The position numbers were made by a program, and so were the translations under genes. From Planctomycetota bacterium (GTDB taxonomy: Bacteria > Planctomycetota > JAJSAM01 > JAJVHW01): DNA of 64,000 nucleotides. The notes under the pieces were generated by a model that had not been told where the DNA came from, made no database searches, and was given only the letters and a program-made list of their open reading frames with translations. The stretch spans positions 51,027 to 115,026 of the forward strand of contig JAIOPE010000081.1 in assembly GCA_021414065.1 (NCBI GenBank), in the 5' to 3' direction. This document shows positions 58,284 to 64,000 of the stretch, piece after piece (positions within the stretch are counted from its first letter, which is position 1; the number at the start of each line of letters is the position of its first letter).

Positions 58284-59111
58284 TTACCGCGTCGGCGTGG
58301 GCGGCACGCCGCCCGGTGCGCCCGGCGGCACGGCCGTGCGGTTCACCTCGTCCACGATCCGCTTCATCGCTGCGACGACCGGCGCGAAGTCGCTCACGAC
58401 GATCCCCCGCCCGCCCGGGACGTCCTGGATACGGCCGATCGACGCGATCTGCGTCGTCTGCGACGTGAGCGCCTGGCGCAGACGGACCGTGTCCACCATG
58501 TCGCGGACACGCAGCACCGTCACGATGTACTTCCCGTCAGCGTGTTCGTATCCGAGCACGCGCGACTCGGGCACCCACTCCACGCCCATCTTCATCAGGG
58601 GGTTGTTCTGGTCGTAGATCATGTATCCCGCGCCGTCGCCGCCGAGCGACATCGGCATGATCACCTGGTTCGACGTGGCGAGAATGGAGCGGAGCGCGTC
58701 GATCAGGCGCGACGTCTGCACGCGCCAGGTCCCGGCCCACTCGAATCGCGTCGTCCTCAGCTTCTGGTTCCCCACGGGGTCGTACGCGATCACCGCGCCC
58801 GTCTTCTCGCTGACGAGCGCCGCGAGCTCCAAGAACGGCATCCCGCCCGGCGGACTCTTGAGCTCGATCATCTCCCCCGTCGGCGCCTCGCGCGGCAGGT
58901 TCACGGCGTCGGCCGGCGGCCACGCTTCCCATTCGATCGGCGCGGCCGGCGCCGCGGCGGTGACCGGGCGCGGCGCGAGCTTCGTCACGACCACCGGCTC
59001 CTCGTGGGTGACGTCGTTCTCCGCGACTTCGCCGCGGTGCCCGGCGCACCCGGCCAGCACGAGCACGGCGAGCGCCGAGACCGCGCCCGCCTTCATCGAC
59101 TTCGACCGCAT
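58284..59111 (-). CDS. Lipoprotein with secretin-N-like domains
   Basis: A 275-residue protein with a clear lipoprotein signal (AVSALAVLVLAGCAG). Residues about 90-180 resemble the N0 domain of type II secretion secretins (GGMPFLELAALVSEKTGAVI). Residues about 185-265 resemble an N1/N3 domain (IGRIQDVPGGRGIVVSDFAP and VVAAMKRIVDEVNRTA). No secretin pore is present, so it is a truncated or stand-alone secretin-like lipoprotein. A strong GGAGGAGG lies before the ATG at 59111. Confidence 0.78.
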   Translation of the reverse strand: MRSKSMKAGAVSALAVLVLAGCAGHRGEVAENDVTHEEPVVVTKLAPRPVTAAAPAAPIEWEAWPPADAVNLPREAPTGEMIELKSPPGGMPFLELAALVSEKTGAVIAYDPVGNQKLRTTRFEWAGTWRVQTSRLIDALRSILATSNQVIMPMSLGGDGAGYMIYDQNNPLMKMGVEWVPESRVLGYEHADGKYIVTVLRVRDMVDTVRLRQALTSQTTQIASIGRIQDVPGGRGIVVSDFAPVVAAMKRIVDEVNRTAVPPGAPGGVPPTPTR

Positions 59112-59163
59112 GGAACCTCCTCCGAGTTCGGCTAGACTGCCGCGACACGCACGACCGCGGCCC

Positions 59164-60186
59164 ATGCTCTTGTTCGACGCCGGAGGCCGCCGTGACTTGC
59201 GTCGGGAATCAGCGAGGTGCTTCTTGCCGGGCCATCGACGGACGACGTTCCTGCTTGTCGCGACGATCCTCGCGAGCACGTTCCTCGTTTCGTGTCCGGC
59301 GGACGCCGACGAGCCCGCGAAAGGGCCGGGCGCTCCCCCCGCAACGCCGCCCGCGCCCGCCGCGGAGAACGTCACCGACGTCGTCGCGAAGGTCGCCCTC
59401 GACCGGTTGGCGCGCGACATCGCGGACCCCTCGCCGAAGGTCCGCGTCGAAGCGGTCACGCGCGCTGCGATCGTCATTCACCCCACCGTCGCCAATGCGC
59501 TGCTCGACATCGGCACGAAGCACGACGAGGCGCGCATCCGCGTCATCGCGCTCCAGGGCGTCGCCCGGCAGACCCCGTCCGCGAAGGAGATCGGCCCGAA
59601 GCTGTCGAAGTACCTCGGCGCCGCCGCCGAGGAGGGCCGAAAGAAGCGCGCCCGCGGCGACTACGGCATCCGCATCGACCCGAAGACCGGCAAGACCGAC
59701 ACCGAGTCCGACGAAGGCAAGGCCGCCCTCCTCGCGAAGCGCGAGCGCGGCCAGACCCTCGCCGAGGCCGTCCGCGCACTGGACGCCCTCGGTCACCGCG
59801 ATCGCGACACCGTCGAGGTCCTGCTCGACTTCCTCTCCGACGGCAACGACGACCTCGTCGCCCACATCATGACGATGTTCGGGAAATGGAAGGAGTGGTC
59901 CGTCCTCCCCGAGTTCGTGGACCTGTACGAGATGTACCCGGCCGAAGACAAGGTGAACATGGGGTCCACGAGCGTGGACACCGGCGCCGCCGGCAGCGCC
60001 GACGCCCAGTCCGCCAAGCGCGCGTGGGCCTCGAAGTACGGCGACCCCGACCGCCGCCGCGCGCGCCCGAAGGTCGTCCGCGCGATGCGCCAGGCTGTGT
60101 TCGACATCACCGGCGAGAAGATCGAAGACGTCCAGACCTACCGCGACTTCCTCCGCAAGCCCGAGGTCAAGCGCAAGGTGAAGTGA
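59164..60186 (+). CDS. Secreted HEAT-repeat protein
   Basis: A 340-residue protein. From residue 21 there is a signal-like segment (LPGHRRTTFLLVATILASTF) followed by HEAT repeats (ALDRLARDIADPSPKVRVEA, VTRAAIVIHPTVANALLDIG, ALGHRDRDTVEVLLDFLSDG). A TTG at 59224 preceded by GAGGTG is an attractive alternative start that would place the signal peptide at the N-terminus; ATG 59164 lacks a ribosome binding site. The C-terminal part is basic (RRARPKVVRAMRQAVFDITG). It diverges from the secretin-N-like lipoprotein and may be related to the HEAT protein at 5544-7031. Confidence 0.75.
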   Translation: MLLFDAGGRRDLRRESARCFLPGHRRTTFLLVATILASTFLVSCPADADEPAKGPGAPPATPPAPAAENVTDVVAKVALDRLARDIADPSPKVRVEAVTRAAIVIHPTVANALLDIGTKHDEARIRVIALQGVARQTPSAKEIGPKLSKYLGAAAEEGRKKRARGDYGIRIDPKTGKTDTESDEGKAALLAKRERGQTLAEAVRALDALGHRDRDTVEVLLDFLSDGNDDLVAHIMTMFGKWKEWSVLPEFVDLYEMYPAEDKVNMGSTSVDTGAAGSADAQSAKRAWASKYGDPDRRRARPKVVRAMRQAVFDITGEKIEDVQTYRDFLRKPEVKRKVK

Positions 60187-60203
60187 CGCGGGCGCTGCGC
60201 TCG

Positions 60204-60539
60204 TCACCCACGCGCGCGGGGTTCGACATCCACTTCTGTGTAGCTGCCCGTCGAAGCCGAGGCGACGGCGGCCACAACGACCGAGAGGGAACGCCGGACT
60301 CGCGGCCAGCTCGTCGTACGAAGGACCACGAGCGCGATCCTGCGGTTGCGCAGGTTCTGTTGGTACTTGAGGTTCGTGTCCGTCGTGACGAGCACGTCGA
60401 ACCCAGCCGACTCCGCCGAGGCAATCAGCTCGCCGTTCTGGAGACGCGACCAGCCGCGCTCGAATGCGATCTCCACCGCGTGACCAACGAGCGCGTGGCG
60501 CAGCGGAGCAGGAGTTCCCTGGTCGAAGAGAACGCGCAC
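60204..60539 (-). CDS. DUF5615-family PIN-like toxin
   Basis: A 111-residue protein starting at GTG: MRVLFDQGTPAPLRHALVGH, GELIASAESAGFDVLVTTDT and NRRIALVVLRTTSWPRV, the pattern of DUF5615 PIN-like proteins, which pair with DUF433 antitoxins. The active-site acids of the PIN-like fold are present (LFDQG near the start and TTDTN). It starts directly after the antitoxin stop with no gap (TGAGTG). Confidence 0.85.
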   Translation of the reverse strand: MRVLFDQGTPAPLRHALVGHAVEIAFERGWSRLQNGELIASAESAGFDVLVTTDTNLKYQQNLRNRRIALVVLRTTSWPRVRRSLSVVVAAVASASTGSYTEVDVEPRARG

Positions 60540-60761
60540 TCAGGCCACAGCAAGGGAGCTGCGAGCGGCGTGTTCGAGCACGGCGCGCGCCTGCTCGACG
60601 GTCACGCCGGGGAACCACTCGACGAAGTCGTGCAGCGACGCATCGTCTTCGAGGTTCTCGAACAGCGCCGCCACGGGCACCCGCGTGCCCCGAAACACCC
60701 AAGCGCCGCTCAGAACAGCGGGGTCGCTCTCGACGGCTTCGCACGAGGACCAGTCGAACAT
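60540..60761 (-). CDS. DUF433-family antitoxin
   Basis: A 73-residue protein: DPAVLSGAWVFRGTRVPVAA, LFENLEDDASLHDFVEWFPG and TVEQARAVLEHAARS, the DUF433 fold (a small helix-turn-helix-like domain). It partners the DUF5615 protein encoded immediately downstream. A longer start at 60770 (MSAMFDW) is possible. Confidence 0.85.
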   Translation of the reverse strand: MFDWSSCEAVESDPAVLSGAWVFRGTRVPVAALFENLEDDASLHDFVEWFPGVTVEQARAVLEHAARSSLAVA

Positions 60762-60820
60762 GGCCGACATCGTACCATCGAATGCGAGGCGCCAGGACGC
60801 ACGCTCGACCCGCGCCGCCT

Positions 60821-61135
60821 CTACTCCACCGTCTCCCCGTCCGCGAGCCGCTGGACCTTCGGCCAGTCCGTCACCTTCTCGCTGAACGGACGCATGCGTC
60901 GGTACTGACGCAACCAGCCGTTGTCGCGCGCGACCGCGCCGACGAGCATCCCGGCGACGACCGCGAACGCCGTCCACGCCTGCATTGCGCCGAGGACTGC
61001 GAGCGCAGCGGTGCCCATGCTTCCGAGGATCGTGTACTGCTTCCAGGCCCGTTGCAGGAACCAGCCGAACGTCAACTCCTTCCCGCGCGCCTCGAGCATG
61101 CGCAGCGCCAGGGTCCGGTCGTCGATTCGGCTCAT
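60821..61135 (-). CDS. Small membrane protein
   Basis: A 104-residue protein with two hydrophobic helices (TILGSMGTAALAVLGAMQAW and AFAVVAGMLVGAVARD) and charged ends. No family recognised. The C-terminus is basic to neutral (SEKVTDWPKVQRLADGE). Confidence 0.65.
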   Translation of the reverse strand: MSRIDDRTLALRMLEARGKELTFGWFLQRAWKQYTILGSMGTAALAVLGAMQAWTAFAVVAGMLVGAVARDNGWLRQYRRMRPFSEKVTDWPKVQRLADGETVE

Positions 61136-61189
61136 GTGTGATCCTCGCGCGCGGCCGTCCTCAATCGTCGTCGCTGTCGCCGACCCAGT

Positions 61190-61648
61190 CTACGCGCCGT
61201 CCGGGATCTCCGGCTCGACCAGCAGCGCCAGCAGGGTCAGCGACTCCTGCCACCCGAGGTAGCAGAACTCGGTCGGGATCATCGCCGGGATGCCCTCCTG
61301 CACGATGTCGAGCTCCACGCCGCACGCGACGCGGCGGATCGTGACGCTCACCGGCATGTCTCCCGGCATCGCCGGGTCCTCGAAGCGGTCCACGTACCGG
61401 ATCCGCTCAAAGGGCGTGAGTTCGACGTACGTCCCGTTGAACGAGTGGCTGCGTCCCGTCCCGAAGTTGGTGAACGACATCCGGAACCCGCCGCCGACGC
61501 GCGCGTCCATCGAGTGCACCGTCCCCGTGAACCCGTTCGGCGGCAGCCACTTCGACATCGCGTTCGCGTCAGTGAAAGCCTTGTAGACCCGCTCGGGCGT
61601 CGCGCGGAGCACACGGTGGAGACGAACGGTGCCGGTCAGATCGGACAT
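61190..61648 (-). CDS. SRPBCC/AHSA1-like protein
   Basis: A 152-residue START/Bet v1-type protein: TVRLHRVLRATPERVYKAFT, NAMSKWLPPNGFTGTVHSMD, VGGGFRMSFTNFGTGRSHSF, YVELTPFERIRYVDRFEDPA, and a C-terminal helix with LGWQESLTLLALLVEPEI. These are hydrophobic-ligand-binding or AHSA1-type proteins in the cytoplasm. No partner is identified. Confidence 0.9.
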   Translation of the reverse strand: MSDLTGTVRLHRVLRATPERVYKAFTDANAMSKWLPPNGFTGTVHSMDARVGGGFRMSFTNFGTGRSHSFNGTYVELTPFERIRYVDRFEDPAMPGDMPVSVTIRRVACGVELDIVQEGIPAMIPTEFCYLGWQESLTLLALLVEPEIPDGA

Positions 61649-61715
61649 GGTCGGGGCTCCTCGGGGGATGACTCGTCATGCTCAGGCCTCGGCAAGCGTA
61701 CGGGTCGGAGCAAGG

Positions 61716-62102
61716 TTAGATCGTCGCATCCAACTCGCTCGTCAGACGCTCGCCGAACACGATCCGGTGACCGTCGGGAGTGACGACGGCGAACTCTCGC
61801 ATGCCCCACGGCTTGTCGGCGAGTGCGTGCCAGATCTCCACGCCGTTCCCGACGACCTCGGCGTACAGAGCGGCCGCGTCGCGCACATGGAGGTACGCGA
61901 CCCACGAGTGATCCGCACACCTCGACATCGGCGTCGCATCGGGACAGTGCCCGAGGCGCAATTGACACGCGCCGCGACTGAGGAACGCCCATCCATCGAC
62001 GCTGAAGTCCTCGGCGAATCCGAGCTTGTCCAGATAGAAGCGCCTCGACGCGGCCAGGTCATTCACCGCCAGGACGAATGTGGACTTGGTGACTTCGGAC
62101 AT
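61716..62102 (-). CDS. VOC/bleomycin-resistance-like protein
   Basis: A 128-residue single-domain glyoxalase-fold protein: STFVLAVNDLAASRRFYLDK, GACQLRLGHCPDATPMSRCA and REFAVVTPDGHRIVFGERLT. The first ligand His found in true glyoxalases is not clearly present, and the pattern is that of small ligand-binding VOC proteins. The start at 62102 is chosen over longer in-frame starts because similarity begins there. Confidence 0.85.
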   Translation of the reverse strand: MSEVTKSTFVLAVNDLAASRRFYLDKLGFAEDFSVDGWAFLSRGACQLRLGHCPDATPMSRCADHSWVAYLHVRDAAALYAEVVGNGVEIWHALADKPWGMREFAVVTPDGHRIVFGERLTSELDATI

Positions 62103-62166
62103 GATCCGGCTCCGTTGGTAAGTGCACGTATCGCTGCAATGCCGTCGCTCGTTCAGAGTACCAGCA

Positions 62167-62673
62167 TCAGCCGGAGGTGGCATCTCGTGGCGACGTCGCG
62201 CTCGCTGGTGCGCCGCCGTCGAGCCGCAGCTCCATGAATACACTGTGCGGATCTGCCCGGTAGCTGCCAAACGGACCGCATGCGGTGAATCCCTGGCTGC
62301 GATAGAGGTTGTGCGCCGGTTCGAACGCCGGATGCGTGCCGGTCTCCAGACTCAGCACCTCGTATCCACGCTGCCTCGCGACCGAGATGATGTGGTCGAG
62401 GATCGCACGCCCGGCGCCCCGGCCGCGCGCGGCCGTCGGAGTCCGCATCGACTTGATCTCGCCGTGTACGGGCGAGAGCTGCTTCAGTGCCCCGCAGCCG
62501 AGGAGTTGATCTCCCTGCCACACGGTCCAGAACGTGATCTCAGGCGCGCGCAGCTTGGCCAGATCGAGTGCGAACACCTGCTCAGGAGGTGACAGCTCGT
62601 GCATATTCTCCAGGTGCTCCTGGAGGAGCGCATGTACCTGGGGGCGCGTGAGGCCGTCGAGTTCAATTCGCAT
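62167..62673 (-). CDS. GNAT N-acetyltransferase
   Basis: A 168-residue GNAT-fold acetyltransferase similar to the YsnE-type group: LENMHELSPPEQVFALDLAK, EITFWTVWQGDQLLGCGALK, and the acetyl-CoA loop TPTAARGRGAGRAILDHIIS, then YEVLSLETGTHPAFEPAHNL. The substrate is unknown. It is one of two GNAT genes in tandem here. Confidence 0.88.
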   Translation of the reverse strand: MRIELDGLTRPQVHALLQEHLENMHELSPPEQVFALDLAKLRAPEITFWTVWQGDQLLGCGALKQLSPVHGEIKSMRTPTAARGRGAGRAILDHIISVARQRGYEVLSLETGTHPAFEPAHNLYRSQGFTACGPFGSYRADPHSVFMELRLDGGAPASATSPRDATSG

Positions 62674-62754
62674 GGGACGTGTGGATGTTCCATTCCTTGC
62701 CGCCCAACGAATGACTTCCCGCTGCGAGCCACGCGAGTCCGCTGCGTTCCGGCA

Positions 62755-63228
62755 TCATTCTCCGAGCAGGGACTTCGAGAGGTAGCGCGTGCCTTGGATG
62801 GGGTTCGGACGATAGGGCGGAATGTCGCGAAAGCCGAAGCTCTCGTAGAGGCGCTGAGCCTGGATCATGGTGGGCAGCGTGTCGAGGACGATCTCGGAGT
62901 AGCCGATGGCACGAGCCTCGTCGAGAACGAGTGTGACGAGGGCCCTCCCGACGCCGAGACCGCGAGCGTTGGGACGGGCGTAGAGCCGCTTCATCTCGCA
63001 TCTGGTGCCGCCCGCTTCCCGCAGCGCAACGCAGCCGACCGGTGCGTCGTCGCTCAGGGCGAGGAAGAGACGACCTTTCGGAGGAGCATAGGCGCCCGGG
63101 AGGTCCCGCACCTCGGCGTCGAATCCCTGGAAGCAGAGATCGACGCCCAGCAGGTCCTGGTACTCGAGCATGAGTTCGCGAACTGTGGCGACGTCGGCGG
63201 GAGAGGCGGCTTGAACGATGCGCAACAT
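62755..63228 (-). CDS. GNAT N-acetyltransferase
   Basis: A 157-residue GNAT protein: IVQAASPADVATVRELMLEY, KGRLFLALSDDAPVGCVALR, acetyl-CoA loop NARGLGVGRALVTLVLDEAR and IVLDTLPTMIQAQRLYESFG. ATG 63228 is used; the longer frame begins at a TTG. The substrate is unknown. Confidence 0.88.
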   Translation of the reverse strand: MLRIVQAASPADVATVRELMLEYQDLLGVDLCFQGFDAEVRDLPGAYAPPKGRLFLALSDDAPVGCVALREAGGTRCEMKRLYARPNARGLGVGRALVTLVLDEARAIGYSEIVLDTLPTMIQAQRLYESFGFRDIPPYRPNPIQGTRYLSKSLLGE

Positions 63229-63333
63229 GGCGTGCAAGCGGCCCTCACGTGGTGTCGGTCAGCCGAGAGCGGCGCCGAGAGTCTACCGCCCTCGCCAGAA
63301 GCGAGAACGCCGCGTGTCGGCTGCAGCGACTTG

Positions 63334-63618
63334 TCAGCCCGAGCGCCGCGCGTCGTTGCGCTCAAGTCGCTCAAGCGCGTTCTCTGCCTGACGAAACGAC
63401 TTCTGCGTGCGGGGGAGAAACACGTTGTTCACCCAGTCCTTGTGGGGCGGCAGGACGATCCCGCCTCTCCGCTTGGAGACGAACAGAGGTCGGAAACCTG
63501 GCCAATGCGCATGATCGCCGCTTTCCAAGTACTCCCGCGCTCGCACGATCGCATCCTGAATCGACGCGATGCGGTCAAGAACCGCCCGCTCTTTCGCGCT
63601 TCGTGCGTCCACGGGCAT
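63334..63618 (-). CDS. Small hypothetical protein
   Basis: A 94-residue frame starting MPVDARSAKERAVLDRIASI, with two charged amphipathic helices and a middle segment AHWPGFRPLFVSKRRGGIVL. Longer in-frame starts upstream look non-coding. No family recognised. Confidence 0.5.
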   Translation of the reverse strand: MPVDARSAKERAVLDRIASIQDAIVRAREYLESGDHAHWPGFRPLFVSKRRGGIVLPPHKDWVNNVFLPRTQKSFRQAENALERLERNDARRSG

Positions 63619-63822
63619 ACCTCTACGGTCCAACGTGTCTTGGATTGACCTGCCGTGTCCGCCGAGGCGGTTCGCTGGGTCTGTCTCACGCCGCCTCTGG
63701 ACCACGCATCCGACGACAGCAACTCACACTGCGTGCGCAGGTTACACCCCAGCACGCCGCCGTCAACCGGGAAGTTCCTCAGACCCGGCGAACGCGCTGA
63801 GCAGGGCGGTCCCCGTACACTT

Positions 63823-63842
63823 GGTGCCTTGTGCAAGGCACC
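63823..63842. terminator. Small hairpin near the window edge
   Basis: GGTGCCTT-GTGC-AAGGCACC is a perfect 8-bp stem with a 4-nt loop. No T-tract follows. The last about 380 bp of the window (63619-64000) holds nothing else I can name, and no rRNA or tRNA is visible. Confidence 0.4.
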
Positions 63843-64000
63843 CGTGCACCCCGGGCGGTCTAGCCCGCTTCTCTCACGACCGGTGTCGATCTCGCATTCG
63901 CCGGACGTCGGCGGGTCTCGCGAGCGGGCATTCGCGGTCTCGGAGACCTGCGCGCGTGGTTTCCGACGCCTTCGGTGGGCGGATTCGGCGGTCCAATCCC

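Noticed and set aside
1..64000. Reassignment of UGA as a sense codon in this organism.
   Set aside because: UGA ends many well-supported genes here, including the AlbA_2 protein, the antitoxin and the kinase.
1..64000. A CRISPR array or phage module.
   Set aside because: No regularly spaced repeats, cas genes, terminase, portal or integrase sequences were found.
1..64000. tRNA or rRNA genes.
   Set aside because: No cloverleaf with the GTTCGAxTC T-arm pattern and no rRNA sequence was seen. A search with tRNAscan-SE would be decisive.

Overview
The window is GC-rich bacterial chromosome, densely packed on both strands, with strong G/C preference at third codon positions. The gene content suggests Planctomycetota or a close relative. 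It includes an ECF-type sigma factor extended by a membrane segment and carboxypeptidase-regulatory-like domains, a cyclic-nucleotide/kinase fusion, a giant Hanks-type kinase with an FHA partner, an FG-GAP/ASPIC protein, many secreted HEAT, TPR and DUF proteins, and a two-domain Trx/PDZ selenoprotein. No rRNA, tRNA, CRISPR array, phage module or transposase gene was found, so the taxonomic call is an inference from gene families.

Layout. 1-5.5 kb: AIM24-family protein, a secreted protein, a Trx-fold/PDZ gene with two in-frame UGA codons and a hairpin resembling a bacterial SECIS (probable UxxU selenoprotein), a TPR protein with a His-rich tail, and a Thg1-like enzyme. 5.5-13.5 kb: HEAT/VWA-like protein, a decayed formate/nitrite channel carrying a MITE-like insertion, the sigma-factor fusion, a membrane lipoprotein, a broken FG-GAP/ASPIC gene, and a small membrane-protein gene split by a second MITE-like insertion. 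13.5-21 kb: a secreted protein full of CxxC motifs, a translationally coupled pair (AlbA_2/Schlafen-type protein plus cyclase-like/NACHT protein, a possible conflict system), and a MoxR/VWA pair. 21-28.8 kb: secreted protein, cNMP-binding protein kinase, and a metallopeptidase-esterase-peroxiredoxin operon. 28.8-30.3 kb: non-coding, repeat-rich DNA with a possible structured RNA, a YefM/YoeB toxin-antitoxin pair between two direct repeats, and a large inverted-repeat element.

30.3-44.8 kb: alpha/beta hydrolase; a tight minus-strand array DUF4331, TPR lipoprotein, DUF4198, dxs, VOC; a radical SAM enzyme; a TPR/DUF3142-like pair; a DUF523/DUF1722 protein with a hemerythrin; and an APC-type permease. 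45-48.7 kb: an island of visibly lower GC with a 1027-residue calcineurin-like phosphoesterase fused to a STAND-like region with a degenerate P-loop, a second candidate conflict protein. 48.7-53.5 kb: coupled FHA and kinase genes with a divergent anti-sigma-like membrane protein. 53.5-64 kb: ArsR regulator with a CoA-disulfide-reductase/rhodanese/rhodanese/DUF2892 fusion, a WbsX-like protein, a secretin-N-like lipoprotein, a HEAT protein, a DUF433/DUF5615 pair, and a run of small SRPBCC, VOC and GNAT proteins.

The regulatory kinases and sigma fusion, two candidate conflict genes, two toxin-antitoxin-like pairs and several scarred genes mark this as a chromosome shaped by signalling expansion and small mobile repeats. 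The strongest individual observation is the UxxU selenoprotein.
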